Source of the DNA: Pseudomonadota bacterium
GTDB taxonomy: Bacteria > Pseudomonadota > Gammaproteobacteria > Acidiferrobacterales > Sulfurifustaceae
Reading direction: 5' to 3'
Assembly: GCA_020354085.1 (NCBI GenBank)
Contig: CP070641.1
Span: 2,104,270-2,114,284 of the forward strand
DNA length: 10,015 nucleotides
Shown: one piece after another, positions 1 through 7,133 of the stretch
Layout: the number at the start of each line of letters is the position of its first letter
Position numbering within the stretch: position 1 is the first letter of the stretch
Position numbers and translations under genes: made by a program
The notes under the pieces: generated by a model
Database searches by the model: none
What the model was told of the DNA's origin: nothing
Seen by the model: the letters and a program-made list of their open reading frames with translations, nothing else

Positions 1-693
1 CATCATCGCCTCTGCCTGGTGACGTGCCGCGCGCGCCAAGCTGCTATGCAACGCCGGCCAATGTGGCAACAAGCGCGGAATGATCTCGCGGCGCAGCCGA
101 TTACGTGTCAATCCGACATGGGCGTTGCTCGGATCTTCGATCCATCTCAGATCGTTTTCTCGCGCGTAATTTACGATGCTCGCTCGACTAAACGACAACA
201 AAGGCCGCGCGTGGCGGCCTGCGCCAAACGCCGTAATGGCCGGCATGGCCGCGAGTCCTTGGACCCCCGCACCCCGCAGCAGTTGCAGCAGCACAGTCTC
301 GGCCTGATCGTCTTGCTGATGCGCGGTCAACAAGACGTCGCGCGGACCGATGTGCCGGTCGAGCGCTTGATACCGCGCATGCCGCGCCGCCTCCTCAACA
401 CCACGTTGGTCCAAGTCTGCCACCCGCACGTGCTCCACAACCAACTCGACGCTGAGCGCAGCGGACACCGCTTGGCAATGCTGCGCCCACGCGTGCGCAT
501 CGGGGTGCAGACCGTGCTCGATATGGACGGCGCGCACAGCCCAACCCTCAGCGCGCAGCGTGGCGCAAGCATGCAGTAAGACGTGAGAATCTAGCCCGCC
601 GCTGTAGGCCGCCACCAGCGGCGCGTCGACCGTTAGGCCCAGCTCAACGGCAAGGACCCGCGCGAGGGCCGACGGGGAAAAAACGATGTCAAT
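1..693 (-). CDS. tilS: tRNA(Ile)-lysidine synthase TilS, N-terminal part (runs off the left edge)
   Basis: TilS uses ATP to attach lysine to the wobble cytidine of the CAU-anticodon tRNA(Ile), so that it reads AUA instead of AUG; it is a cytosolic enzyme. I translated the minus strand by hand and obtained 231 open codons. Counting from an ATT at 691-693, the PP-loop ATP-binding motif SGGLDS is at residues 31-36, HQQDDQAET at 125-133, WIEDPSN at 184-190 and RNRLRREIIP at 197-206, all matching the E. coli family pattern. The C-terminal tRNA-binding half lies outside the window (E. coli TilS is about 430 residues). There is no ATG, GTG or TTG just upstream of the first beta strand. I chose ATT, which overlaps the accA stop by 5 bases. 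ATC at 685-687 is an alternative and sits 8 bases after an AGGA. Function is certain; the start is not. Confidence 0.93.
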   Translation of the reverse strand, partial: MDIVFSPSALARVLAVELGLTVDAPLVAAYSGGLDSHVLLHACATLRAEGWAVRAVHIEHGLHPDAHAWAQHCQAVSAALSVELVVEHVRVADLDQRGVEEAARHARYQALDRHIGPRDVLLTAHQQDDQAETVLLQLLRGAGVQGLAAMPAITAFGAGRHARPLLSFSRASIVNYARENDLRWIEDPSNAHVGLTRNRLRREIIPRLLPHWPALHSSLARAARHQAEAMM

Positions 694-1648
694 TTTCCTG
701 TAACTCGCCGTAGTGTGCGAGCCGCTGGTAACGTCGTTCGAGCAGTCGTTCGAGCGGAATGGCCTGCAGTTCGCCAAGCGACTTCTTGAGCGCCGCCTTG
801 AGCGTCTTGTTTGCCGTCTCCACGTCGCGATGCGCCCCGCCGAGCGGCTCCGGTACGACCTCATCCACCAAACCCAATCGCGTGAGGCTGTCGGCCGTGA
901 TACCCATGGCCTCCGCTGCCTCAGAGGCCTTGTCGGCAGCGCGCCACAGAATCGATGCACAGCCTTCAGGCGAGATCACCGAATAGGTCGAGAACTGCAA
1001 CATCAACAACTTATCGCACACGCCAATTGCCAAGGCGCCGCCGGACCCGCCCTCGCCAATCACCACGCTTAAGATTTGAGTGCGCAGCTTGGCCATTTCG
1101 AAAAGATTGCGTGCGATCGCTTCACTCTGTCCGCGCTCTTCCGCGCCGATGCCCGGATACGCGCCGGGCGTATCGATCAACGTAATGACGGGCAACCGAA
1201 AGCGCTCCGCGAGCCGCATGAGGCGCAACGCCTTGCGATACCCTTCAGGGCGCGGCATGCCGAAATTACGCTTGATTTTCTCGCGCGTGTCGCGACCCTT
1301 CTGGTGCCCAATCACTACGACGGCCCGGTCATCAAGTCGCGCTAAGCCACCCACAATGGCGAGATCGTCGCCATAGGTGCGATCGCCGTGCAGCTCGACG
1401 AAGTCGCTGAACACACCCGACAAATAGTCGAGCGTGTAGGGCCGCAGCGGATGGCGCGCGAGCTGCGAGATCTGCCAGGCGCTAAGCGAGCTGAAGATCG
1501 ACTCGGTCAGTTTACGACTCTTGGCACGCAGGCGATTGATCTCATCGTTGATGTTGAGATCGCTGTCCTTGCTGCTGTAGCGCAATGCGTCGATCTTTGC
1601 CTCCAGATCAGCGATGGCCTGCTCGAATTCGAGATAGTTCTGGTTCAT
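689..1648 (-). CDS. accA: acetyl-CoA carboxylase, carboxyltransferase alpha subunit
   Basis: AccA pairs with AccD to move the carboxyl group from carboxybiotin to acetyl-CoA, giving malonyl-CoA, the first committed step of fatty-acid synthesis in the cytosol. The 319-residue length equals that of E. coli AccA. The N-terminal helical segment (about 1-60) is followed by a crotonase-like carboxyltransferase fold with HGDRTYGDD (87-95), GHQKGRDT (114-121), IDTPGAYPG (158-166), the glycine-rich GEGGSGGAL (198-206) and SVISPEGCASILW (223-235). The ATG is preceded by GGAAG at a spacing of 8 bases. It starts 25 bases after the dnaE stop, so it is probably co-transcribed with dnaE. Its last bases overlap the probable tilS start. 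accD is not in the window, which is usual in this group. No key motif is missing. Confidence 0.98.
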   Translation of the reverse strand: MNQNYLEFEQAIADLEAKIDALRYSSKDSDLNINDEINRLRAKSRKLTESIFSSLSAWQISQLARHPLRPYTLDYLSGVFSDFVELHGDRTYGDDLAIVGGLARLDDRAVVVIGHQKGRDTREKIKRNFGMPRPEGYRKALRLMRLAERFRLPVITLIDTPGAYPGIGAEERGQSEAIARNLFEMAKLRTQILSVVIGEGGSGGALAIGVCDKLLMLQFSTYSVISPEGCASILWRAADKASEAAEAMGITADSLTRLGLVDEVVPEPLGGAHRDVETANKTLKAALKKSLGELQAIPLERLLERRYQRLAHYGELQEN

Positions 1649-1673
1649 GTATTAGGCTTCCGCATCACACACT

Positions 1674-4600
1674 TCAGCGGTAATCGATACGCACGTTCTT
1701 CTCACCCGCCAAGCGCGATAACTCACTCAAAACACTCGCGGTCGGCATGATTTTCCATTCCTCGCCGAGCGCAATTTCTGCCTCCGCCGCGGCACTCTGA
1801 TAGCGCAGGTAGACGGGGCATCCACCGCGCACCGCAGGCTGCAGAATCTGCCCTAGCTCATCGACGAACCCATTGTCGGCAGAGCCCTCGGGAAGGCTGA
1901 TTACCAACCGCGCTCCCCGAGCTGCTCGAGCTTGCTCGATATTATAGACTTTGTCCGCCGACATTTTGAATCCGCCGGTGTACTCATCGACGCTGACCTG
2001 CCCTTCCACCACGAGCAGCGCATCTTTGACGAGCAGCTCGCGGCACTGGCCAAACAACTCCGAAAACACGGCGATCTCCAGTCGCCCGGTGCGATCATCA
2101 AGCGTGATGAAGGCCATGCGATCACCACGCCGCGTCTGCATGCTGCGAATGCCCACGACCAATCCAGCAACTACGACAGCACGATCCTTGGTCGGCTTGA
2201 GTTCGGCAATCGTTGCCTCCGTCAGGCGCGCGAGCTCCTCGGCGAAGCGTGCGATCGGATGACCGGTGAGATAGAGGCCGAGCGTTTCCTTCTCCCCCGC
2301 CAACCGCTGTTCTTCCGTCCATTCCGGCGCGCTTGCGTAGGCGTGTACGTCTGCGACAACCGTTGTGCCTCCGAATATATCTGCCTGGCCGCTGGCCGCT
2401 CGCTGCCCATGCTGCTCGGCGGCCTGCAATGCGTTGTTGAGCGATAACAACATTGCCGCTCTATGCGGTCCGATGCCATCAAGCGCCCCGGCTCGGATCA
2501 GTGATTCCAGGACACGGCGGTTCACTTTGCGCAGGTCAATGCGGCGACACAGGTCGAACAGGTCTTGAAATGGTCCCTTCGTCTGCCGCGCCGCAAGGAT
2601 TGCCTCGATAGCGCTCTCCCCTAGCCCCTTGATCGCCCCAAGCCCATACAGAATCGTTGATCCATCGACTGGCACAAAAGCATATTCGCAATGATTAATG
2701 TCTGGCGGTAGTAGATTAAGCTTCAAGTCGCGACATTCCGCGATCATGGTGACGACCTTGTCCGTCTTATCCATATCCGCCGACAATACCGCCGCCATGA
2801 ATGCCGCCGGGTAGTGGGCCTTGAGGAAGGCAGTCTGGTAAGCGATAAGCGCATAAGCCGCAGAATGCGAGCGGTTGAAGCCATATCCAGCGAATTTTTC
2901 GATCAAATCAAAGATATGCGTGGCGAGGCGCTCCTCCACGCCGCGCTCCTTGGCGCCTAGCACGAATATCGATCGCTGCTGCGCCATCTCCTCCGGCTTC
3001 TTCTTACCCATCGCGCGCCGCAGCAGATCGGCCGCACCCAACGTGTAGCCAGACAGCACCTGCGCGATTTGCATCACCTGCTCTTGGTACAAAATCACGC
3101 CGTAGGTCGGCTTAAGTATCGGCTCCAAGCTCGGATGCAGATATTTGATAGGACTGCGTCCATGCTTGCGATTGATGTAGTCATCCACCATGCCGGATTG
3201 CAGCGGGCCGGGCCGAAACAGGGCTACCAGTGCAATAATTTCTTCGAACTGATCGGGTTGCAGGCGCTGAATTAGGTCCTTCATGCCGCGTGATTCCAGC
3301 TGGAATAACGCGGTGGTACGGCACGATTTGAGCAATGCAAACGTTGCGGCATCGTCGATTGGGATGTCGTCGATGACGACCGGTGGCTCGGCTTTGTGTG
3401 CGCGCTCAACGTTGATGAGCTTCACTGCCTTATCGATGATCGTTAGGTTACGTAGTCCCAAGAAATCGAACTTGACCAACCCTAAGGTTTCCACATCCTT
3501 CATATCGTATTGCGTGACAAACTGGCGACTTCCCTGCTCACAGTAGAGCGGCATGAAGTCCGTCAGCGCCGTTGGAGCGATTACGACCCCGGCAGCGTGC
3601 TTACCGGCACTCCGCGCCAAGCCTTCGAGTGCGCGCGCCATATCGATCAGTGCGCGTACGTCCTCCTCCTTTTCATAGCGGTCACGCAACATCGGCTCTT
3701 GTTCGAGCGCCTTATCGAGCGTCATCTCAAGCTCGAAGGGAATCAGCTTGGCGATTTTGTCGATGTATCCATACGGATGATCGAGCACGCGCCCCACGTC
3801 GCGCACGACGGCCTTCGCTGCCATTGTGCCGTGCGTGATAATCTGCGCCACCTTTTCTTGACCATAGCGACGCGTGACGTATTCCATGACTCGATCTCGC
3901 CCTTCAATGCAGAAATCGATATCGAAGTCCGGCAGTGACACACGCTCTGGATTCAGAAAGCGCTCAAATAGCAATTCATACCTGATTGGATCGAGCGCGG
4001 TGATCCCCAAGCAGTACGCCACGAGCGAACCGGCGCCTGATCCACGGCCAGGACCGACCGGTACACCATTCTCGCGCGCCCATCGAATGAAGTCGGCGAC
4101 GATCAGGAAGTATCCGGAGAACCCCATATCTACAATGACACACAACTCTAGCTCGAGCCGCTCGCGATACGCTTGTAGTCGTGCGTCCGCTGCTGGCGGC
4201 GATAACTGTCGCAAACGCGATTCGAGCCCCTGCGCGCTTTCGCGCCGCAGCAGCTCATCAATGGTCATACCGCCGGGAACGGGAAAATCTGGTAAGAAGT
4301 AGCGCCCGAACTCCAGGCGAAAATTGCAGCGCCGCGCAATCTCCACGCTGTTCGCCAATGCCTCCGGGATGTCAGCGAACAGCTCAACCATCTCTTCTGC
4401 CGAACGCAGATACTGCTGCGCGGTGTAGCGACGTGGACGCCGGCTGTCAGTCAGCACACGGCCGTCCTGTATGCACACGCGCACCTCGTGCGCGTCGAAA
4501 TCCTCGCGGCGCAGGAACGCGACTTGATTCGTGGCAACGACCGGCAGTGAGAGTTGCGCCGCCAAGTCAAGTGCGGCGTGAATGTAATCATCCTGATGCG

Positions 4601-5123
4601 GTTGTCCGGTGCGCTGGAGTTCGACGTAATAGCGGTTCGGAAACAGCGCCTGGTAACTGCGAGCGAGATCTTCCGCGATGCTTGTACTGCCGGACAGCAA
4701 TGCCTGGCCGACGTCGCCGTCGGTTGCGCCTGAGAGCGCGAGCAAACCGTCGGTCGCGCCTTGCAACCAGGCACGTTCGACCGCGGGCCGACCGGCGTGC
4801 TGGCCGTCACTGTAGGCGCGCGTTAGCAGCCCAGCCAGATTGCGATAGCCCTGCAAGTCCTGGCATAACAGCAACAGCCGAAAAGGCTTTTGCGGGTCAT
4901 TGGCGTTGGCAAGAAAAACATCCGCCCCGATGAGGGGTTTGACGCCCGCTTTTGTTGCCGCGCCGAAAAACTTCACGGCGCCGAACATGTTGGCAAGGTC
5001 GGTCAGGGCCACCGCCGGCATGCCGAGATCCCGCGCATTCGCAACCAGTTCGTCGATGCGGATAATGCCGTCGACTAACGAATACTCGGAGTGCACCCGC
5101 AGATGGATGAAGCGCTGAGTCAC
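1674..5123 (-). CDS. dnaE: DNA polymerase III alpha subunit (replicative polymerase)
   Basis: DnaE is the catalytic subunit of the chromosomal replicase. It has 1149 residues (E. coli 1160) and aligns with the E. coli protein end to end. In order: PHP domain (about 1-270), polymerase core with GPGRGSGAGS (358-367), the catalytic PDFDIDF (398-404, aspartates 399, 401 and 403) and the third acidic site KFDFLGLR (551-558, D553), a fingers region with YGFNRSHSAAYA (747-758), a helix-hairpin-helix segment near 828-843, the beta-clamp motif QADIFG (913-918), and an OB fold (about 984-1063). The first PHP motif reads HLRVHS, with Arg where proofreading PHP domains have His. As in E. coli, I infer that proofreading is left to a separate DnaQ. 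The start codon is GTG; an in-frame TAG three codons upstream rules out an earlier start. AGGGG lies 3 bases before GTG, a short spacing. Confidence 0.98.
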   Translation of the reverse strand: MTQRFIHLRVHSEYSLVDGIIRIDELVANARDLGMPAVALTDLANMFGAVKFFGAATKAGVKPLIGADVFLANANDPQKPFRLLLLCQDLQGYRNLAGLLTRAYSDGQHAGRPAVERAWLQGATDGLLALSGATDGDVGQALLSGSTSIAEDLARSYQALFPNRYYVELQRTGQPHQDDYIHAALDLAAQLSLPVVATNQVAFLRREDFDAHEVRVCIQDGRVLTDSRRPRRYTAQQYLRSAEEMVELFADIPEALANSVEIARRCNFRLEFGRYFLPDFPVPGGMTIDELLRRESAQGLESRLRQLSPPAADARLQAYRERLELELCVIVDMGFSGYFLIVADFIRWARENGVPVGPGRGSGAGSLVAYCLGITALDPIRYELLFERFLNPERVSLPDFDIDFCIEGRDRVMEYVTRRYGQEKVAQIITHGTMAAKAVVRDVGRVLDHPYGYIDKIAKLIPFELEMTLDKALEQEPMLRDRYEKEEDVRALIDMARALEGLARSAGKHAAGVVIAPTALTDFMPLYCEQGSRQFVTQYDMKDVETLGLVKFDFLGLRNLTIIDKAVKLINVERAHKAEPPVVIDDIPIDDAATFALLKSCRTTALFQLESRGMKDLIQRLQPDQFEEIIALVALFRPGPLQSGMVDDYINRKHGRSPIKYLHPSLEPILKPTYGVILYQEQVMQIAQVLSGYTLGAADLLRRAMGKKKPEEMAQQRSIFVLGAKERGVEERLATHIFDLIEKFAGYGFNRSHSAAYALIAYQTAFLKAHYPAAFMAAVLSADMDKTDKVVTMIAECRDLKLNLLPPDINHCEYAFVPVDGSTILYGLGAIKGLGESAIEAILAARQTKGPFQDLFDLCRRIDLRKVNRRVLESLIRAGALDGIGPHRAAMLLSLNNALQAAEQHGQRAASGQADIFGGTTVVADVHAYASAPEWTEEQRLAGEKETLGLYLTGHPIARFAEELARLTEATIAELKPTKDRAVVVAGLVVGIRSMQTRRGDRMAFITLDDRTGRLEIAVFSELFGQCRELLVKDALLVVEGQVSVDEYTGGFKMSADKVYNIEQARAARGARLVISLPEGSADNGFVDELGQILQPAVRGGCPVYLRYQSAAAEAEIALGEEWKIMPTASVLSELSRLAGEKNVRIDYR

Positions 5124-5165
5124 AGACCCCTATTTCATCGCAGGTCCGACCCCAGCAAAAGAACA

Positions 5166-5194
5166 AATTTGCCTCGGAAAGTACCTAATGCCAA
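5166..5194 (-). promoter_or_regulatory. candidate sigma-70-like promoter for dnaE (weak)
   Basis: On the minus strand, TTGGCA (5189-5194, one mismatch to TTGACA) is followed after 17 bases by CAAATT (5166-5171), which matches only three of six positions of TATAAT. It lies in the AT-rich part of the rnhB-dnaE gap, about 45 bases before the dnaE GTG. A dnaE promoter here is plausible because this is one of only two sizeable gaps in the cluster, but the -10 match is poor and this is a guess from pattern and position. Confidence 0.25.
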
Positions 5195-5203
5195 TACTAA
5201 GAT

Positions 5204-5243
5204 AGTTACCATATCTCATTGATATGAATACGGTAACTTACCG
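5204..5243 (-). repeat. nested inverted repeats at the rnhB 3' end (possible RNA hairpin or operator)
   Basis: AGTTACC (5204-5210) and GGTAACT (5232-5238) form a perfect 7-base inverted repeat. Inside it ATATC (5211-5215) and GATAT (5221-5225) form a second 5-base arm pair around TCATT. A third dyad, CGGTAA-C-TTACCG (5231-5243), shares one arm with the first, so the two structures would exclude each other. The rnhB stop codon (5238-5240) lies within the shared segment. No run of T follows on the minus strand, so this is not a standard intrinsic terminator. The repeat is seen directly; its role is unknown. Confidence 0.5.
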
Positions 5244-5810
5244 GCACAGCGCCCTCACGGGCGCAAAGGAGCGGCGGTGCGCGGGGCACAGCCCGTAGCG
5301 AGCTAAAGCGGCTAAGTGCCGCGCCGTTGGGTAACCCTTGTGTTGCACGAACCCGTAGTTCGGAAATTCTTTGTCCAATTCGGACATCAACCCGTCACGT
5401 GCGACCTTGGCAACAATCGACGCGGCCGAAATGGCCGGTTCTGTCGCATCGCCCCGTACGACGGTGCGTACGGCACAAGACAGCAGCGGCGCGCAGTTGC
5501 CATCGACCAGCGCCAATTCCGGCATCAACGCTAATCCTCCTACCGCGCGCCGCATGGCCAGGAGACTTGCCTGCAGGATGTTGAGCCGGTCGATCTCATC
5601 GACGCTGGCGGACCCGAGCGCCCATGCCAGGCTACATTCGTGAATCGCGTGCGCCAGCTCTTCGCGCCGCCCGGCGCCTAGTGTCTTCGAATCCGCAAGG
5701 CCATCGATTCTGCGTGCAGGGTCTAATATGACCGCCGCCGCGACAACCGGACCCGCGAGCGGACCTCGACCGGCCTCATCCACACCGGCTATGTGAAACC
5801 CCTCTGTCAA
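5238..5810 (-). CDS. rnhB: ribonuclease HII
   Basis: RNase HII cuts RNA in RNA:DNA hybrids and starts removal of single ribonucleotides misinserted in DNA. The protein has 190 residues, near the usual size (E. coli 198). The N-terminal GVDEAGRGPLAGPV (9-22) supplies D11 and E12, LADSKTL is at 38-44, VDGN (102-105) supplies D103, and D121 precedes EPAISAASIVAKVARD (124-139); these four acidic residues match the E. coli set 16, 17, 108 and 126. HKGYPT (157-162) is also conserved. The start is TTG, overlapping the lpxB stop as TTGA (4 bases), with a strong GGAGG 10 bases upstream inside lpxB. It is therefore probably translated by coupling to lpxB. The gene ends inside an inverted repeat ahead of dnaE. 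Confidence 0.97.
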   Translation of the reverse strand: MTEGFHIAGVDEAGRGPLAGPVVAAAVILDPARRIDGLADSKTLGAGRREELAHAIHECSLAWALGSASVDEIDRLNILQASLLAMRRAVGGLALMPELALVDGNCAPLLSCAVRTVVRGDATEPAISAASIVAKVARDGLMSELDKEFPNYGFVQHKGYPTARHLAALARYGLCPAHRRSFAPVRALCR

Positions 5811-6979
5811 TGTACGGTGGCCTCCCCCAGCAACTCGATTACCGCCGCGGCCGCATGCTCAGCTGCATTGCCCCGCAGACTCAATGCGATCTCTCGGAAT
5901 TGCCCGAGCAGATTGGCCACCTCCTTGGGGCTTTCCAGATAGTGCATGACGGCCGCACCGAGTTTCTCCGGTACGGCATCACGCTGCAACAGCTCCGGTA
6001 CCAGCGCGCGTCCGGCGAGGTGATTGGGCATGGCGTAGCGTTCCAGGTGCGAAAACATGCGCACCAACCACGATGTCACCCACGATACGCGATAGGTAAC
6101 CACCATCGGCCGGCCAACCAACAGCGTCTCGAGTGTTGCCGTACCGGAGGCACATACGACGACATCCGCCGCGATGAGCGCATCGCGCGATCGCCCATTG
6201 AGACACAATACCGGTGCCGCCCGTTCGCCAAGCTGTTGCTGTGCCGCTTCGAACAGCCGACGTGTTTCGGCATTAATGAACGGACTGACGAATTGCAGCT
6301 GCGGACTGTGCGCGTGTAGCCACGCTGCCGTGTCGGCAAACAGCCTGGCGTGCGCTTTAAGTTCGCTCACGCGACTGCCCGGTAGCAGGGCCACTGTGGT
6401 GCGCGCAGAATCAAGACCCAGTTCCAGCCGCGCGCTGTACGGCTCACGCTGCTCGAGAATCTCATCGGCGAGCGGGTGACCTACGAAGACAGCCTCAATA
6501 CCGTGGCGCGCATAGAATTCCACTTCAAACGGAAACATCACCAACATGCGATCCACCGCGCGACGAATCTGGTGTACGCGCCACGTGCGCCAGGCCCAAA
6601 CCTGGGGGCTTACGAAGTGTACCGTCCGAATGCCGCGTGCGCGCAGCGCCTCTTCCAGCCCCAGATTGAAGCCCGGCGAATCCACACCAATAAAGACATC
6701 CGGCCGCTGTTTGCTGAAATGGGAGACCAGCGCTTGGCGAATCCGCTTGAGATCCCGGTAGTGACCGACAATCTCGGTCAATCCGAATACGGACAACTGT
6801 TCCATCGGAAATAGACTGGTGCAGCCTTCGGCTTGCATCTGTGGCCCGCCGATGCCTTCCACCACCACATGCGGCAGTTGGCTTTTGACCGCGCGCAAGA
6901 GCCGCGCGCCCAGCGCATCGCCCGATGCCTCACCCGCTACGATACCAATCCGTACTGGCACTGCCTCTGACTTGGCCAT
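5807..6979 (-). CDS. lpxB: lipid-A-disaccharide synthase
   Basis: LpxB (glycosyltransferase family 19) joins UDP-2,3-diacylglucosamine and lipid X into the beta-1,6-linked lipid A disaccharide at the inner face of the cytoplasmic membrane. It has 390 residues (E. coli 382). The N-terminal nucleotide-fold motif is VAGEASGDALGA (14-25). GVDSPGFN (98-105) contains D100, which aligns with E. coli D98. VSPQVWAWR is at 123-131, LLPGSR at 198-203, ASGTATLE at 277-284 and the acceptor-side PNHLAGRALVPELLQ at 318-332. In the GVDSPGFN motif the usual second Asp (as in E. coli GIDAPDFN) is Gly103. The ATG has only a weak Shine-Dalgarno sequence, and an in-frame TAG lies three codons upstream. It follows lpxA after an unusual 154-base gap and overlaps rnhB by 4 bases. 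Confidence 0.98.
   Translation of the reverse strand: MAKSEAVPVRIGIVAGEASGDALGARLLRAVKSQLPHVVVEGIGGPQMQAEGCTSLFPMEQLSVFGLTEIVGHYRDLKRIRQALVSHFSKQRPDVFIGVDSPGFNLGLEEALRARGIRTVHFVSPQVWAWRTWRVHQIRRAVDRMLVMFPFEVEFYARHGIEAVFVGHPLADEILEQREPYSARLELGLDSARTTVALLPGSRVSELKAHARLFADTAAWLHAHSPQLQFVSPFINAETRRLFEAAQQQLGERAAPVLCLNGRSRDALIAADVVVCASGTATLETLLVGRPMVVTYRVSWVTSWLVRMFSHLERYAMPNHLAGRALVPELLQRDAVPEKLGAAVMHYLESPKEVANLLGQFREIALSLRGNAAEHAAAAVIELLGEATVH
5821..5825 (-). promoter_or_regulatory. Shine-Dalgarno sequence that supports the TTG start of rnhB
   Basis: The minus strand reads GGGGGAGG here, with the GGAGG core 10 bases before the TTG at 5808-5810. It lies within the last codons of lpxB. No ATG or GTG exists between it and the catalytic GVDEAG motif that could serve as a full-length start, so this site favours TTG. 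Confidence 0.6.
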
Positions 6980-7104
6980 CGCGATCCGCTAGTACCACGC
7001 GTCACTACCGCGCTGCGGTCGCCGCGTCGCCGTGGAATGGAACGGCATCGCGCACAATCGCCGTGCAGTCGGCGCGCGAGAACCGCGTTGCGCTCTGCTG
7101 ACAA
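6937..7104 (-). CDS. possible small ORF of 55 codons in the lpxA-lpxB gap
   Basis: This is not a recognised protein. A strong GGAGG (7111-7115) lies 6 bases before a TTG at 7102-7104, 29 bases after the lpxA stop. From that TTG the frame stays open for 55 codons and ends at a TAG 40 bases inside lpxB, in a different frame from lpxB. The product would be rich in Arg and Ser, with a CARC pair at residues 17-20, no membrane segment and no signal peptide. The case rests only on the ribosome-binding site and the fact that TTG starts are common in this cluster. GC-rich DNA easily holds a chance ORF of this length. It could instead be a translated leader that couples lpxA to lpxB, or decayed sequence. 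Confidence 0.25.
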   Translation of the reverse strand: MSAERNAVLARRLHGDCARCRSIPRRRGDRSAVVTRGTSGSRWPSQRQCQYGLVS

Positions 7105-7133
7105 TCCTCTCCTCCGGTCGCAGGCGATGAATG

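Noticed and set aside
327..572. 81-codon minus-strand ORF at the left end
   Set aside because: It is another frame of the tilS coding region; the tilS frame carries the conserved PP-loop and downstream motifs over the same bases.
4181..4933. 250-codon open frame on the plus strand
   Set aside because: It is antisense to the conserved PHP and core region of dnaE, Arg- and Pro-rich in the way shadow frames are, with no recognisable domain.
5204..5243. Intrinsic terminator after rnhB
   Set aside because: The stem is AT-rich and no T run follows it on the minus strand, so only a hairpin or operator is claimed.
1113..6194. Repeated GCGATCGC palindromes (about 1113, 1379 and 6187)
   Set aside because: Only three copies, all inside conserved genes and in coding context; too few to call a repeat family.
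6991..7050. Short ATG ORF of about 19 codons in the lpxA-lpxB gap
   Set aside because: No Shine-Dalgarno sequence and very short; the TTG ORF with GGAGG is the better candidate.
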